This document shows, piece after piece, positions 53,301 through 64,000 of a DNA stretch of 64,000 nucleotides. Position numbers and translations under genes: made by a program. The stretch covers positions 2,673,501 to 2,737,500 of the forward strand of contig NC_091970.1 of NCBI RefSeq assembly GCF_036711975.1, in the 5' to 3' direction. Source of the stretch: Onthophagus taurus (lineage: Eukaryota > Arthropoda > Insecta > Coleoptera > Scarabaeidae). How positions within the stretch are numbered: position 1 is the first letter of the stretch; every line of letters begins with the position of its first letter. Below the pieces are notes generated by a model, which made no database searches, was not told where the DNA came from, and saw only the letters and a list, made by a program, of their open reading frames with translations.

Positions 53301-54335
53301 GAGATGGGTTTGTAGTCGGACAAAAAGCTACCCATCCTAACTGCCTGACTTCTGTCAGAAAGATATGACATTATCCAGCGCACAATGCCGGCAGGAATGT
53401 TAAAGGAGGACAGCTTTTGTATAAGAATTCCATGGTCAATCTTGTCGAAGGCTTTAGAGAAATCGGTATAAATTGCGTCAACCTGTGAGTCCTCATTTAA
53501 GGTAGAATGAATAAAATTAACATAAGACACTAAGTTAGACTCAACCGATCGGCCAGACAAGAAATCATGTTGTTCAGTAATGAGAGAGAGAGCAATAGAG
53601 TGGTTAAAGTAATCGCAAACAATTTTTTCAAAAACCTTGCGAGTAGACGAGATAATAGAAATTGGACGGTAATTAGATACCAACTGTCTATTCCTTGATT
53701 TCAATATTGGAACGACAAAAGCTGTCTTCCACGCGCGCGGAAAAGTACCTTCGAGTAAGGATTTTGAAAAAATAAGAAAAAGTGGGGTCGAGCAAACTCC
53801 ATCAAAAAGGAAGATGGAATACCATCCGGACCAGAGTCAGAGGACTTGTCAAGATGGGTCAAAACATTGAGGACTGCGTCAGCAGAGAACCAAGGTGAAA
53901 CACCCTGGCCACCGAAGACCATTGAGCGTTCAATACTACCATCTACGAAAACCGAGGCGAAATACTCTGCAAATGCACAAGAGATATATAGGACCTGAGG
54001 TCACCATTGACCCATCAACAGAAAACCTTTCCTGGACTTAACAAAGGACCAGATTCCTTTGGGATTTACCATAACCCCCGCCTGAATCGAGTTTAAGTAA
54101 TCTCTATAATCAGCCGCAATAAGCCTCTTTGACCTGGAGCGCAAGATAGAGAAAGCCAAGTAATCACTATTATGGCGAGTAGCTTTCCATTTTTTATGGT
54201 AAAGTAGCTTTTCTTTAATGACACGAATAGTTGAACGTTTGTACCAGTAAGGAAAACGTTGCTTAGGCAGAAAGCGCTTAGGAACGTCTCGGAAGAAAGC
54301 GAACATTCGGACCATCACTCAGACAAATGAACATG
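50320..54335 (-). mobile_element. Jockey-like LINE, 5'-truncated, split by a nested LINE
   Basis: Minus strand, in two pieces: about 54335-53185 and 51142-50320. The first piece gives pre-RT sequence (YWYKRSTIRVIKEKLLYHKK), NYRPISIISSTRKVFEKIV, YTDFSKAFDKIDHGIL, SSGVPQGSHLGPTLF and LLYADDNKIFTRV. The text continues across the insertion with HDCLRLQEDLNRL at 51130 and ends in the C-terminal domain (VNSVLSYGSIVWNP, 50549-51064). Stops and shifts near 53700 and 53940 break the frame. The 3' end is a TAAA-type microsatellite near 50325. Confidence 0.9.
51157..53170 (-). mobile_element. Younger nested LINE with 14-bp target-site duplication
   Basis: Inserted in the Jockey-like element just after its YADD box. 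GACTCTAGTAAATA flanks it exactly at 51143-51156 and 53171-53184. The RT reads GVKGVVESYRGISLMDSAYK, GFRKGRGAIDNVYILKHLV, FIDLKAAFDKVNRGKLW, RGLRQGCPLSPALF, YADDLVVV and a C-terminal CRLCGGEWESLEHLLREC zinc motif. A frame change is needed near 52450, another near 52050 and more toward the 3' end, so this copy is dead. The 3' tail ends with AATAAACTTAAT. Its coding part is visibly G+C-rich and purine-rich compared with every neighbour. RT box style (GLRQGCPLSP) is unlike Jockey; the clade was not resolved. Confidence 0.9.
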
Positions 54336-54409
54336 CCCGATAATAAGAATTCAAACGGTGGATGGTGGCAGTCAGGATCCACAAGAGGATCGTTGCAGAG
54401 CTATAAGGA

Positions 54410-54850
54410 CTCCGCCACCATCGCGCTAATAGGGAGTAAGAGCGAAGTTACACACGAGGGAGGAATACGAGACAACGCTGGCACAGTATAGGAAAGAAAA
54501 AAAGAACCTCACTTTAGTAATAAAGAGAAACAATGAAAGAATATGGAAGGATTTGTGCGAGCAGTTGGAGGAGGATGTAATATTAAGTCAAGAGCAGTAC
54601 TGATACGGTAGATGCTGTAAAAAGAGAACAGGAGAAAACTTCTTTAACATATAGAAGCCTCTATAATGGTAATCCTAGATATAAGAAATACATTCAACTC
54701 AGGACCATGGGGGAAGATAATGGAGGCGATGAAGAATTGTCAGATCAGGTCTCTTAGAAAGGAAGATAATACTTCCAGGCGGAAGAGACGAGAATATGAC
54801 ATGTGGTGTACCTCAAGGTTCAGCCATAAGAGCGATGCATCTATGATTGC
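54410..54850 (+). pseudogene. R1-like LINE relic
   Basis: Plus strand, in drifting frames: EEYETTLAQYRKEKKNLTLV, then NNERIWKDLCEQLEEDV (linker before the RT), MVILDIRNTFNSGPWGKIME (RT motif A as in the R1 clade) and MTCGVPQGS. Between these the spacing is far shorter than in an intact element, so large internal pieces are lost. Stops follow. It abuts the Jockey-like element in the opposite orientation. Confidence 0.75.
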
Positions 54851-55442
54851 AAAAGACAAGCTACCATTGTCACTAGAACTAACATTAGACCTAGAAACAT
54901 TCAGACATGTTGCATTTTAAATAAAATTCTCTGTAATTTATGTAATGTTAGTATTGTATCTAGTTACTAAAAATATTACTAGAGTAATACCAACAGAAAT
55001 CCTAAAAATTTGACATTGACAGGTATATAAAAAAAAATGTCAACTTCACTCCTAATTCCTAAAGATTTAATTCAAAATCACACCTCGAAACTTTGACCTT
55101 GAGATTTTTTTTTACTCTAAAATAAAATCGAAATTTCCATCAATTATTAATACATTTTTCCACTTTTTTGCGTAGTTGCTACCTAAAATAGTGAGATGAG
55201 AAAGTGGAAAAATAAATTAAATAAAAAATTTTTTTATGAGTAATCTATTGATTTCATTTATCAAGCTTTTATTATGAGCTAAGGCGTGGTTTTCTAAGAT
55301 TTAACATTTTTGTTTCACCGATTAGATAAAATTATTAAACAAATAGGTACCCACTCCTCAAACATAAATGATACAGAGATAATCTTTATTCCAACTATTG
55401 AACAGTAAAAACCATTTTGTACTCAAACACTAACCAGCAAAA
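54851..55442. other. Intergenic, upstream of the Ly6 genes
   Basis: A CTAGAACTAACATTAGACCT module lies near 54870. The rest is A+T-rich and presumably contains the first Ly6 gene's promoter; no clear TATA box. Confidence 0.4.
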
Positions 55443-56051
55443 ATGTTTCAAAAAATCCTTACCGTTTCCATCTTTTTAACCATTTTCGGTAAGTAATCAT
55501 TAATTTAATTATTAAATATAATTTGGTTATTATTACGTAATTCATAGGTTCCACTTTGGCAAACGTTAAAACTTGCTACGAATGCAAATCAAAATCAGAC
55601 CCAAAGTGTGACGATCCCTTTGATTCATCAAAATTCAACGGAATCGAATGTAGTACCTTAATGTATTCCCAAAGTAGTAATGATCCACATTCATTCATTC
55701 GATTTGCCGAAAACCACGAAAGAGCCGATGATGGGGTTAGATACGCTTGTATTAAATACAGCTTAAAACCAGGTAAATTTAACTAAATTAATTTATTAAT
55801 ATGATAATAATAAATGATTATTTTTAGGTACCGCGGCTAATATCATCGATGAGGGTATTGGAAGAACTTGTTTTAAACTTTCTAACAACATCGAAGATCC
55901 TTGCGAATTTTTACAAAAAGAATCGGAATACAACGGAACTTACGCTTTAAAAACATGCAATTATTGCTTAACGGATGATTGCAATTCGGGGGTGTTGCAT
56001 AAAGCCTCAGCGATTTTATTGGGAATTATTTTATTTGTAATCACCTTGTAA
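55443..56051 (+). CDS. Ly6/three-finger (uPAR-type) GPI-anchored protein 1
   Basis: Small secreted, membrane-tethered protein. Exons 55443-55488, 55548-55772 and 55828-56051 join with phase-1 introns to 164 residues, the usual insect Ly6 gene plan (signal peptide in exon 1). Signal peptide MFQKILTVSIFLTIFG, mature start at about residue 21 (VKTCYECKS). Ten cysteines are in three-finger order, beginning CYEC and ending CLTDDCN, where the terminal C-N is the family mark. A hydrophobic C-terminal tail (ASAILLGIILFVITL) fits a GPI signal. Insect relatives act in septate junctions, channel modulation or receptor binding, but no specific partner can be inferred. AATAAA follows 54 nt after the stop. 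Confidence 0.93.
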
Positions 56052-56104
56052 TAATTTAATTTCAAAATGTATTAATTAATAAGTGTAAAAGAATTTTTTA
56101 TTGC

Positions 56105-56110
56105 AATAAA
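56105..56110 (+). terminator. Polyadenylation signal of Ly6 gene 1
   Basis: AATAAA 54 nt after the stop codon, only 13 nt before the TATA box of the next gene. Confidence 0.65.
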
Positions 56111-56122
56111 ATTTTTTTTTGG

Positions 56123-56160
56123 TATAAAAGCGGTTTTAATCGTACTATTAAACATCAGTT
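56123..56160 (+). promoter_or_regulatory. Core promoter of Ly6 gene 2 (TATA plus initiator)
   Basis: TATAAAAG at 56123-56130 and the arthropod initiator TCAGTT at 56155-56160 are spaced about 34 nt (T to A). The start codon lies 35 nt after the initiator. This is a textbook insect core promoter packed between two genes. Confidence 0.75.
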
Positions 56161-56191
56161 CTTCAACACTCATCGAATTAACACCACCAAA

Positions 56192-56726
56192 ATGGAATCA
56201 AAAGTAATCTTCGCACTCCTTGGAGTCATCATTAACTTATTAACAGTGAGTTGTAAACTTAATTCGCCGTGCAAAGGAATCGATGACACCACTTGTATTA
56301 ACATCCAAGACGATTTGGCTTATTCTTATTTACATCCGAGATGTTTTAAGTTCTCGAATCGCGTAAGCACTCAAATGGAGACTTTTTACGCTGGCGATTT
56401 AATTAGAAGGGCTGAAACTAATCCGAATGGGGCGTGCGTTTATTTCAATAAAAGTAAGTTAATTATTTAATTAAATATTAATTAATTTCATTTATTGTAT
56501 TTTTTTAGTGCATATTAATGGGCAACAAGAACCTCGAATCGCTTGCATGGAATTGAACCAAGCCGAAGAATTTTGCCCGAATTTAGCCGCAAATGAAACG
56601 ATCGAGCACTTTAAGTTGCAAGCTTGCGTTATGTGTGGCTCAAAATATTTCATTATTAACTCAGGGGTGACAATTGTACCTCAAAATCTTATCTTAATCG
56701 GATTATATTTTTTGTTTATGATTTAA
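56192..56726 (+). CDS. Ly6/three-finger-like GPI-type protein 2
   Basis: Exons 56192-56453 and 56509-56726 join with a phase-1 intron to 159 residues. Signal peptide MESKVIFALLGVIINLLTVS is followed by CKLNSPCKG. Cysteines later in the chain (CINIQ, RCFKF, ACVYF, IACMEL, FCPNL, ACVMC) keep a Ly6-like order, but the C-terminal C-N pair of gene 1 is replaced by CVMCGSKYF. The last 20 residues (VTIVPQNLILIGLYFLFMI) form a hydrophobic tail of GPI type. It is a diverged tandem relative of the upstream gene, with an intron lost or the signal-peptide intron absent. Role unknown. Confidence 0.88.
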
Positions 56727-58427
56727 AATTATGTAAAATTGTTTAAAATTGTTTGAAATTGAATAAAATTACCGGTAGTTTCAAATTTTTGATTACAATT
56801 TCTTGTTGTTGTTGGCAAAAGAAGAATCTGCTACTTTCTTTATTTGCATCTGATTTTTTGTTCTGGCAATTTTCAGGAATCTTAATGTATAATAAATAAA
56901 ACAAGTTAAGTTTTTTAAAAACTTAATAATTACCATTTATTATGCATCTTTTTATTTCACCGACTGTTTTTAAGAACATATTTACAATAGTAAGAAATAA
57001 AACAACTTAATTTTACAATTTACAATTTTTTCCCGCTCCTAATTTATCCCCTTCTTTGTGTTTTAGGAAAAAATTAACGCAAATTTCTGTACAATTTCTT
57101 TTAATTAAGTTCACATCAACGGAAATCAAATTAAATTGGAACACTTGACACGTGACACTTATTATTTAAGAAAAAATCCAATTTCGTCGACGTTTAAACG
57201 ACAAATTGGGTTTTTCATTGAATTAGAATGTTAAACATTTAGAATTTATGTTTATATGTTGCGTTATATCGTTGTGTGCTAAGAAATTCATTAAATTAAT
57301 TAAATTAAAAGTGACACATCGTTTGACAGTTTATTTTTTACCAACATAATTTTTTTTTTGATTAAATTTTTTGAATGAAATCGCATTTATTTATACATAC
57401 TTAATTTTTCACTTTATTTACTTATAATAGCTATATAACACATAGAAAAGTATACAAACCTAACCTCTAAGTGTTCTCGACTTAAGTCTATTCTCCTTTT
57501 TTTATTTGTCGGTTTTGGTATTTCGTATTTCTGTCAATTTAGTTTATGGACGCGACCTCTTTTATAACCTCAAAAATAAAAAATTAAATAAAAAAAAACA
57601 TAACCTAACAATTTATTTTTTTTAGTGTTTTTAATCGCCCTTTTTATTTTAATTAAGTTAATTAACGATTATCTCTAATATTTATAATTATTTAATAATA
57701 AACGTAAACGTATCACAAATAATACCTAAAATAAAAACGAGAAAATAATAAAGACAATAATTGTAGGTTAGGTAATGATGATAATAATAATAAATGTACA
57801 GTCAAATCTTATCTTACTACGCGTTTTATTTCGGGTTACTTTTTAATAAAACTAAATCGTTTTTGCTTATTTCAGTCTTAAAAAAAAAATAAAATAACTT
57901 TTTTTTTTCATTTTTTAAATTAGAATTATGCATATAAATATTCTACACATATTATTTTTAATTTTTTTATATTACACGCACAAAAAAAATCATCTATTAA
58001 AACCCTTTTTGTCTAATTGTTAAAAAAAACTTATATTTACAACAAAAAATTAATACAATCTCTCACATCGTGGCGACTTCCGTTTAAAAGAACCCCAACC
58101 TCTTCTTCGTTTTCGAATCCACCCTATTCATATAAAAATAACAAATAAACCTCCCCGTTTAACAATTTGACCTCAAAAAAATAAGCACAAAGGATGCCTT
58201 AACACCACAACAAATTTAATAAACAAAAACATAAACGAGAAATGTAAATTTATTTGAAATCACTCTCCGCACTCAAAAACGTCTTTATTTTTATTTCATT
58301 TCATATTCACTCACCGGGAATGTTTTTTAAAAAACTCAAATAATTACGATAACTTTATTGTGAGAATACTCGACGTCCAGAAATTGATTTTGTGTTAAAT
58401 AAAGGGGTTGTTGTTGTTTTTAGCGTT
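56727..58427. other. 3' UTRs between convergent genes
   Basis: AATAAA at 56762 (plus) is a likely end for Ly6 gene 2. The A+T-rich stretch from about 56940 to 58427 is probably the long 3' UTR of the minus-strand gene at 58428-59127. No coding region or repeat array was recognised. Confidence 0.45.
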
Positions 58428-59127
58428 TCATTTTTTGATCCGGCCGGCTTGCGAGTCTTTGGACGCGCTGCCCCGCCTCGGGGGCGCTTGTTGCACAGCC
58501 CCCGCGGCCGCCGCCACCGCTTGACTTGGTGGTGCCATCCCCACGCCGCTGGCGCTTCCAGAATGAAACAAAACGAGACACATAGGTTTTGTGTTGGATT
58601 TTTTTTTTAAATCCAAATAAGCAAAGCATTAATTTTTATTTGATGATGATGTGATGGTGATGATGGGGGAAAAATGAAACAAAAAGATTAAACAAAAAAT
58701 AAATAAATAACAAAATAAGACACCCACGAAAAAATTAAAACGATTTCTTTGAGGTTTATTAAACTAATCTACTCACTTTGCCTGTTTTGAATTACTTAAA
58801 TCGGAGGTAGAAGCGTTTGGAGCACCTTGTCCCGCTCGTAATCTCATCGATACTCTTCGCTCGCTTTCGTATAATCTCGGTGAATCTAAGAAAAGTTTTT
58901 TGTTGTGAGTTATTAGACTTAATAAAAATGATTTAATTAGTTACTACTGGTTATAACATCATCTAAAGGTGCGGCCGCGTTGTTTGGGACGATATCCATG
59001 CGTTCGTGGGGCCGTCTCGCTCGCGTTTGAGGAGCTGAAGGAGTTGAATCGCCGGGTGTGGCCGCGTGAGAGCCGTATCTCGTTCCGGATCTTCCACTTT
59101 CTTCACCGTGAGCACCTCTTGGACCAC
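58428..59127 (-). CDS. C-terminal exons of an unidentified protein (partial)
   Basis: Three exons on the minus strand, 59127-58948, 58885-58777 and 58554-58428, join in phase at GT-AG sites into about 138 residues with a stop. The upstream part of the gene is not visible. The sequence is disordered: RYGSHAATPGDSTPS, RMDIVPNNAAAPLDD, RLYESERRVSMRLRAG, an alanine run, then RRGSASKDSQAGRIKK at the end. RRVS and RRGS are possible basophilic-kinase sites. G+C in the exons is high against an A+T-rich background, supporting real coding. The acceptor of the last exon is weak (GGAAG/C). I do not recognise the family. Confidence 0.65.
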
Positions 59128-59465
59128 CTAAAAATAATTAATAATTCAATTTTATTATCTCATCTTATTTATTTATTATATGTAATTTAATTTTGATAAA
59201 ACAGCTTTAAAGACACGACTCCTTAGTATAGTTCATCAATGTTATCCTGTCAAAATCTGTTAATAATACTGTATAATGATGATATCATTATTATTAACCT
59301 TTAACCTTTAGAAAACCATGGATTACCACTGGATTAATGAAATGTTCAGAGCGTCCATACAATTTGTAAGTAATCTCTGTAATCAGAGCTAGTTGATCAA
59401 GCTAAGTGATAAAGACTGCTCTCCTATCACAAGGATTTGAAGTGGTCGATGACACAAATAAAGTA
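59128..59465. other. Intron or intergenic DNA, nothing seen
   Basis: Upstream of the last recognised exon of the minus-strand gene. No domain or repeat is visible; it is probably an intron whose other exons lie beyond the inverted repeat or outside the window. Confidence 0.3.
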
Positions 59466-60863
59466 CAGGGTGGTTCAAATTCGATGTCCGAATAGGCTAA
59501 CTCGAAAACTATAAGAGTTAGAAGAAAAGTAGCTTACATGTCATGATCGCGTTTTTCGAGAAACTGCTAATGCCGAAAATCTCATACCGCTATCGTGTTT
59601 TGTTTTTCCGCTAGAGGCCAAAATTGAAAATATCGTAAAACCCGCAAATGTAACTATCTTGGTTATTACTATAGGTGGAGTATTATAACTAAAACATTAT
59701 ATGGACACTTTTTTACAGAGAATTTGATGACGTAGTCAAAAAAATTTTGTCGGTTTTAGATTTTGAGATATTATCACAATTTTCGTTTTTTTAAATGGAA
59801 ACAAGCACTGATTATTCGCTTAATAAATTCGTTATTTTTTTCTGATTACAAAAATATAGGGTTTGACAGGCCTATTTCTTATTGTTTTAGAATAAAACTA
59901 AAAATAAACTTTTCTTTTAGTGTCGTCGAAGAAATTAAATTTACAGTTTCCTGTAAATTATAACTAAAAATTAAAAAAACATATTTCTGATATTTGAAAC
60001 AAATATATTTGTTGAACTGTTTAATTTATATATGTTTTACACAAAAGTTGGAATAGATTGCATTATTTCACATTTTTTATTACGATTTAATATTATTTTT
60101 AAATGACTTAATAAATTATCGATAGATGGCGCTGATATGTTTTTTTTTATTCAAATAAACATAGCAACATTTGTTTGTATTCGAAAATTTTCTGAAGTGT
60201 CACTTTAAAAATCCTGTTTTTAAGATCAATTACGAAAATTTTGAAAAGTTTGACATGTTAGAATGTAACATATTAAAAAATTATTTGTTTTTAAATACTA
60301 GAAGTTATCTTCGTATTTAATTGTTAACTTTTTAGATTTTATCTACCGCCCCGTAACTTACAGGAAACTGTAAATTTAATTTCCTCGACGACACTAGATG
60401 GAAATTTTATAAAAAAACTTTATTTTTAGCTTTATTCTAAAACAATAAGAAATAGACCTGTCGAACCCTATATTTTTGTAATCAGAAAAAAATAACGAAT
60501 TTAATAAGCTAATAATCAGTGGTTGTTTCCATTTAAAAAAACGAAAATTCTCATTATATCTCAAAATCTAAAAACGAAAATTTTTTTTTGACTATGTCAT
60601 GAAATTCTCTGTAAAAAAGTGTCCATATAATGTCGTAGTTAAAATACTCCACCTATAATAATAACCAAGATAATTGCACAATTATTGGTTTTACGGTATT
60701 TTCAATTTTGGCCTCTAGGGGAAAAACAAAAGACGATAGCGCTATGAGGTTTTCGGCATTAGCAGTTTCTCGAAAAACGAGATCATGACATGTCAGCTAC
60801 TTTTTTTCTAACTCTTATAGTTTTCGAGTTAGCCTATTCGGACATCGAATTTGAACCACCCTG
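59466..60863. mobile_element. 1.4-kb inverted repeat element (long arms, TA-flanked)
   Basis: The arms 59466-59957 and 60357-60863 are inverse copies of about 490-510 bp. The outer ends are CAGGGTGGTTCAAATTCGAT, with TA on both sides; inner ends meet at TTACAGGAAACTGTAAATTT. The centre (59958-60356) is about 400 bp with a GATGGCGCTG word and no coding frame. TA target sites and CAGGGTG ends suggest a Tc1/mariner-like non-autonomous mover with greatly extended arms. Confidence 0.92.
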
Positions 60864-62820
60864 TACATTGAATTTAACAAAAGGATCAAAATAAAACACC
60901 TGGAACGCTAATTGTGTTTTAAAAACGCATCAAATGAAACAACAAAGTCTCAATATAAGATATTACAAAACATATAACATCACCAACCTCAGCTATAAGC
61001 TTAAAGAAAACATCAAACACCACGAAGAAATAACCTTTAGCATTTTTTACCAATTTTAATTAAGTTTGTTCTGCATTCACGACTTAAAGACAAACAAATT
61101 ACTCTAAAGAAGTCACTACATTCATAATGGAGTGTATAGAAAAATACTCCATTATAAATTGTTTTCTGATAATTGTCCAGGGGAAAACAAGAATCACTAA
61201 TAAAAAGTGTAGCAGTGAGGACATTCTTTTTTGGCCTGTGACAAAGATTTTGGAATGATTAAGAGAAGCTTACGGAAAGTACCGAGTTTACGCTTTTACT
61301 GTAAAGGAAGTTGCAACAGAAGATATCATAAATTATAAAAACTGGTGGTCAAAATACTACAATGTGCTTCTGATGAAACTGAAAAACATTCTAGAAGTGA
61401 AAGAATTCCATTTTCAATGTCAAAATTTCAACACTTTGTACATGAAGCAATAAATTCTGGCGTTGTTAAGGTTAGTGAATACATTAATGAATTCATTTGG
61501 AACACCTTCAAGCTGACTCATCCCAAAAGATTCAAATGCCAAAACAAATAACCTACCAATAAACTTAAAAATATCAAGACATTGTTTCAAGGGGGTAGAA
61601 GATGATTATAAACAATTTTATTATTTGAGAAACAACTTAAGCCAATTTTTTTAACAAAGTCTCATCAATTTTACGCCTCTTTCTTGTATCACCTTTTGCA
61701 TTCACAATTATATTTAACATATATTATTAAATTTTTTTAACTGATTCTTTATCTTCCAAAAAACTCAACTAATTTTACTCAACCTTTGAATGTTGGATGT
61801 TTCGGATCGTTCAAGCGAATAGAAACATTGAGAATCTGAATATTCAATAAAAAGAATTCTTCTAGATTCGAATCTCGTTAATTATTTGAAGCAACAGAGG
61901 TTCACTGCAAAACCAACAAAAAACAATATTTAACGACAAAATTACACGTGGAAGCCAAAAGGAGCATTGTAAAGCACAATGATATATATATCATTGTGCT
62001 ATTAGATATTAATATATCCATGTATTGCTTTGGGAGCAATTTATTTAATTTGCATATCAAAAATATAAATAAATGTGGGACTAAAATACATTAATACACC
62101 CTTCAGTGATTTTATATGATAATTCTATATATCATATATTTCCACAGGACCTGCAATAAAAATGATCCGTTTTGTAATTATGAAGAAGAGAGCACGAAGA
62201 AAATTGATGGTTAGATCAAAAAATCGATACTTTTTTTCTTAGGTTCGATAAGTTTAAAGTAATTTAATTTAGATAAACTTTTACTGCGACTGTTGAGATT
62301 GATGGTTTTTGCGAAGTTTGATAATAATGAAAGATTTGTTTCAGTATTGCTCTGCAAGTCTAATAACGTTTTTTGGATAAAATCCAGTTATGATGTTTTT
62401 GCTTATATTTCAGCTAAATATTCTTCACTTCACTCTTTAATTCAAATACCTCTATCAAAACGTTATAATTTATTGATTCTATATAAGCTATTAATGAATC
62501 AAATAGAGATGATAATTATCTTTATTGTCTTACATGCTTTATAGGGGAGTGAAAAAATTACTAGGTTGATTATGAACTTCTGTACTAACTACTGTAGGTT
62601 GAGCACTAAACTGTTAGTAGCAACACAAAATCTGCTCCATAGGATTACAACCCAAAGGTTTAAAAATGCTGCAAACCCAACCTCAGCTCAATTAGTCAAT
62701 CTAAAAGTCTACAAAGTTGTAAAGCCACAATATGCCACACTTAATTAATCAAAAGATCTACAAGGCCGCAACATCACAATATAATGATTAGTTTCAGAAT
62801 GATATAGAGGAGAATGAAGT
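60864..62820. other. Intergenic; one possible decayed coding fragment
   Basis: About 61255-61380 has an open stretch reading EAYGKYRVYAFTVKEV and NYKNWWSKYY, which looks protein-like but breaks at once; a second frame at 61345-61551 also looks weakly coding. I could not name a family. ATATATATCATTGTG-type short palindromes lie near 61975-62030. No complete gene is seen. Confidence 0.35.
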
Positions 62821-62824
62821 GATG

Positions 62825-64000
62825 AAAAACTCAACAGTGTGAATGTATGGATTAAAAAATCACAAGGAGAAAAGTATAATGATGATGTCCAACCTAACAC
62901 AACTCCATTGAGAATCGTCCTGAATCATTTAGAACCTAAAATGTATCATACAAGCTTCCCATTTAATATTTCTATTAATAATATGTATCTTCATAGCCAT
63001 TTCGAATGTTTAAAGTTATAGGGGTACATTAAAGCCTCATTGTGATAACAACTTTATGGTCTGTAGTCCATAATATGTTTAATAAAACTTGATAATAGTA
63101 CATCATTAACTTGTAAGTCTAATTTGTTGCTTTAAATCAAGTCAGAACCTGGAAGAGAGTAGCTTTTGATCAGCAGTGTGAGTGTATGGCTTAAAAAATC
63201 ACAAGGAGAAAAGTATAATGATGATGTCCAACCTAACTCAACTAATACAACTCCATTGAAAATCGTCCAGAATTAATATGTATACGTTTAGAGCCTAAAA
63301 TTTATCATACAAGCTTCCCTTCCATTTAATATTTAATATACATTAAAGTCTAATATCACAATATCTTTAATCCAACTTGATAATAGTATATCCTTAACTT
63401 GTAAGTCCAATGTGTTGCTTTAAATCAAATCAGAACCTGGAAGAGAGTAGCTTTTGATCAGCAGTGTGAATGTATGGATTAATTATCTAATCAAAGGGTG
63501 AACCCAATATTGTAGATTTCATCTTTTGTATAAAAACGACCCAATTAGTAATAAACTTTTAACATAAAAGTAACAATGATATCAAAGATATTCCATATAA
63601 TCTCATAGATGGGTTTAAACCAATGATTTTAGCTCCATAACCTTTTGATTAGCAGTGTGAGTGTATGGATTAAAAAATCACAAGAAGAAAAGTATAACAA
63701 TAATGTCCAACCTAACCCAACTAATACAACTCTATTGAAAATCGTCCTGAATCATTTAAAACCTAAAATTTATCATATAAGATTAATATTTCTATTAATA
63801 ACATCTCCACAGTAATTTCAAACGTTTATAGCTGTACATTAAAGCCTAATATCATAATATCTTTAATCCAACTTGATAATAGTATATCCTTAACTTGTAA
63901 GTCCAATGTGTTCCTTTAAATCAAATCAGAACCTGGAAGAGAGTAGCTTTTGATCAGCAGTGTGAATGTATGGATTAATTATCTAATCAAAGGGTGAACC
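62825..64000. repeat. Tandem array running off the right edge
   Basis: Blocks recur in register: GATCAGCAGTGTGAATGTAT (near 63458 and 63951; GAGTG variants near 63168 and 63650; CAGTGTGAATG at 62835), CACAAGGAGAAAAGTATAAT, CATACAAGCTTCCC and CAGAACCTGGAAGAGAGTAG (near 63144, 63431, 63928). Two alternating unit types exist, one continuing AAAAAATCACAAG and the other TTATCTAATCAAAGGGTGAACC, giving a higher-order period of about 490 bp. The array continues past 64000. Confidence 0.88.

Noticed and set aside
59763-59963. 66-codon plus frame in the inverted repeat
   Set aside because: Lies within one arm; the inverse copy does not preserve the frame.

Overview
The window is AT-rich nuclear DNA from an insect. 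Genes carry short GT-AG introns, arthropod-type core promoters are present, and insect versions of lark, enok/KAT6 and Reps occur. The protein sequences suggest a holometabolous insect, perhaps a beetle; that is inference, not proof. About a quarter of the window codes or is intron of real genes. Much of the rest is satellite-like arrays, MITEs, fold-back elements and broken LINEs.

Layout: 1-5.9 kb holds promoter-like CpG-rich islands, a 386-bp satellite (about 790-2960) and a 401-bp duplication (4107-4918). A tRNA-Ala(CGC) lies at 5889-5960 (-). Adenosine kinase has four coding exons at 6757-8396 (+). 8.8-11.5 kb carries a hairpin repeat, a CCGAGG-type array and a mariner-like MITE. The KAT6/enok MYST histone acetyltransferase occupies 27344-11661 (-) in six coding exons that join in phase to about 2672 codons. 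It starts with SAMD1-like and H15 winged helices, then has a double PHD finger, the MYST HAT domain, an acidic/basic repeat region and a Q/M/P-rich C-terminus. Its introns hold a fold-back element, a degenerate minisatellite and a triplicated splice-acceptor segment.

30.8-39.1 kb carries two lark/RBM4-type RNA-binding genes (two RRMs plus a CCHC knuckle each) arranged head to head: a diverged copy (-) and lark itself (+). A small four-TM membrane protein follows (-, 40422-39651). Then comes a second CCGAGG array with a MITE nested in it (9-bp target duplication), another MITE, and Reps (EH-domain adaptor in Ral/endocytosis, 43324-45355 +).

46-55 kb is a LINE graveyard: a Jockey-like element, a second Jockey-like element split by a younger G+C-richer LINE with a 14-bp target-site duplication, and an R1-like relic. 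55.4-56.8 kb has two Ly6/three-finger GPI-type genes in tandem. 58.4-59.1 kb has the 3' coding exons of an unidentified gene (-). 59466-60863 is a giant inverted repeat flanked by TA. The right edge is a tandem array that runs out of the window.

The host genes do not form one pathway. They cover purine salvage, chromatin, RNA binding, endocytosis and cell-surface proteins. I found no convincing new multi-gene system. The most interesting signals are the tandemly copied KAT6 splice acceptor, the head-to-head lark pair, the donor-like motif repeated through the lark-like intron, and the long inverted repeats that could form dsRNA.
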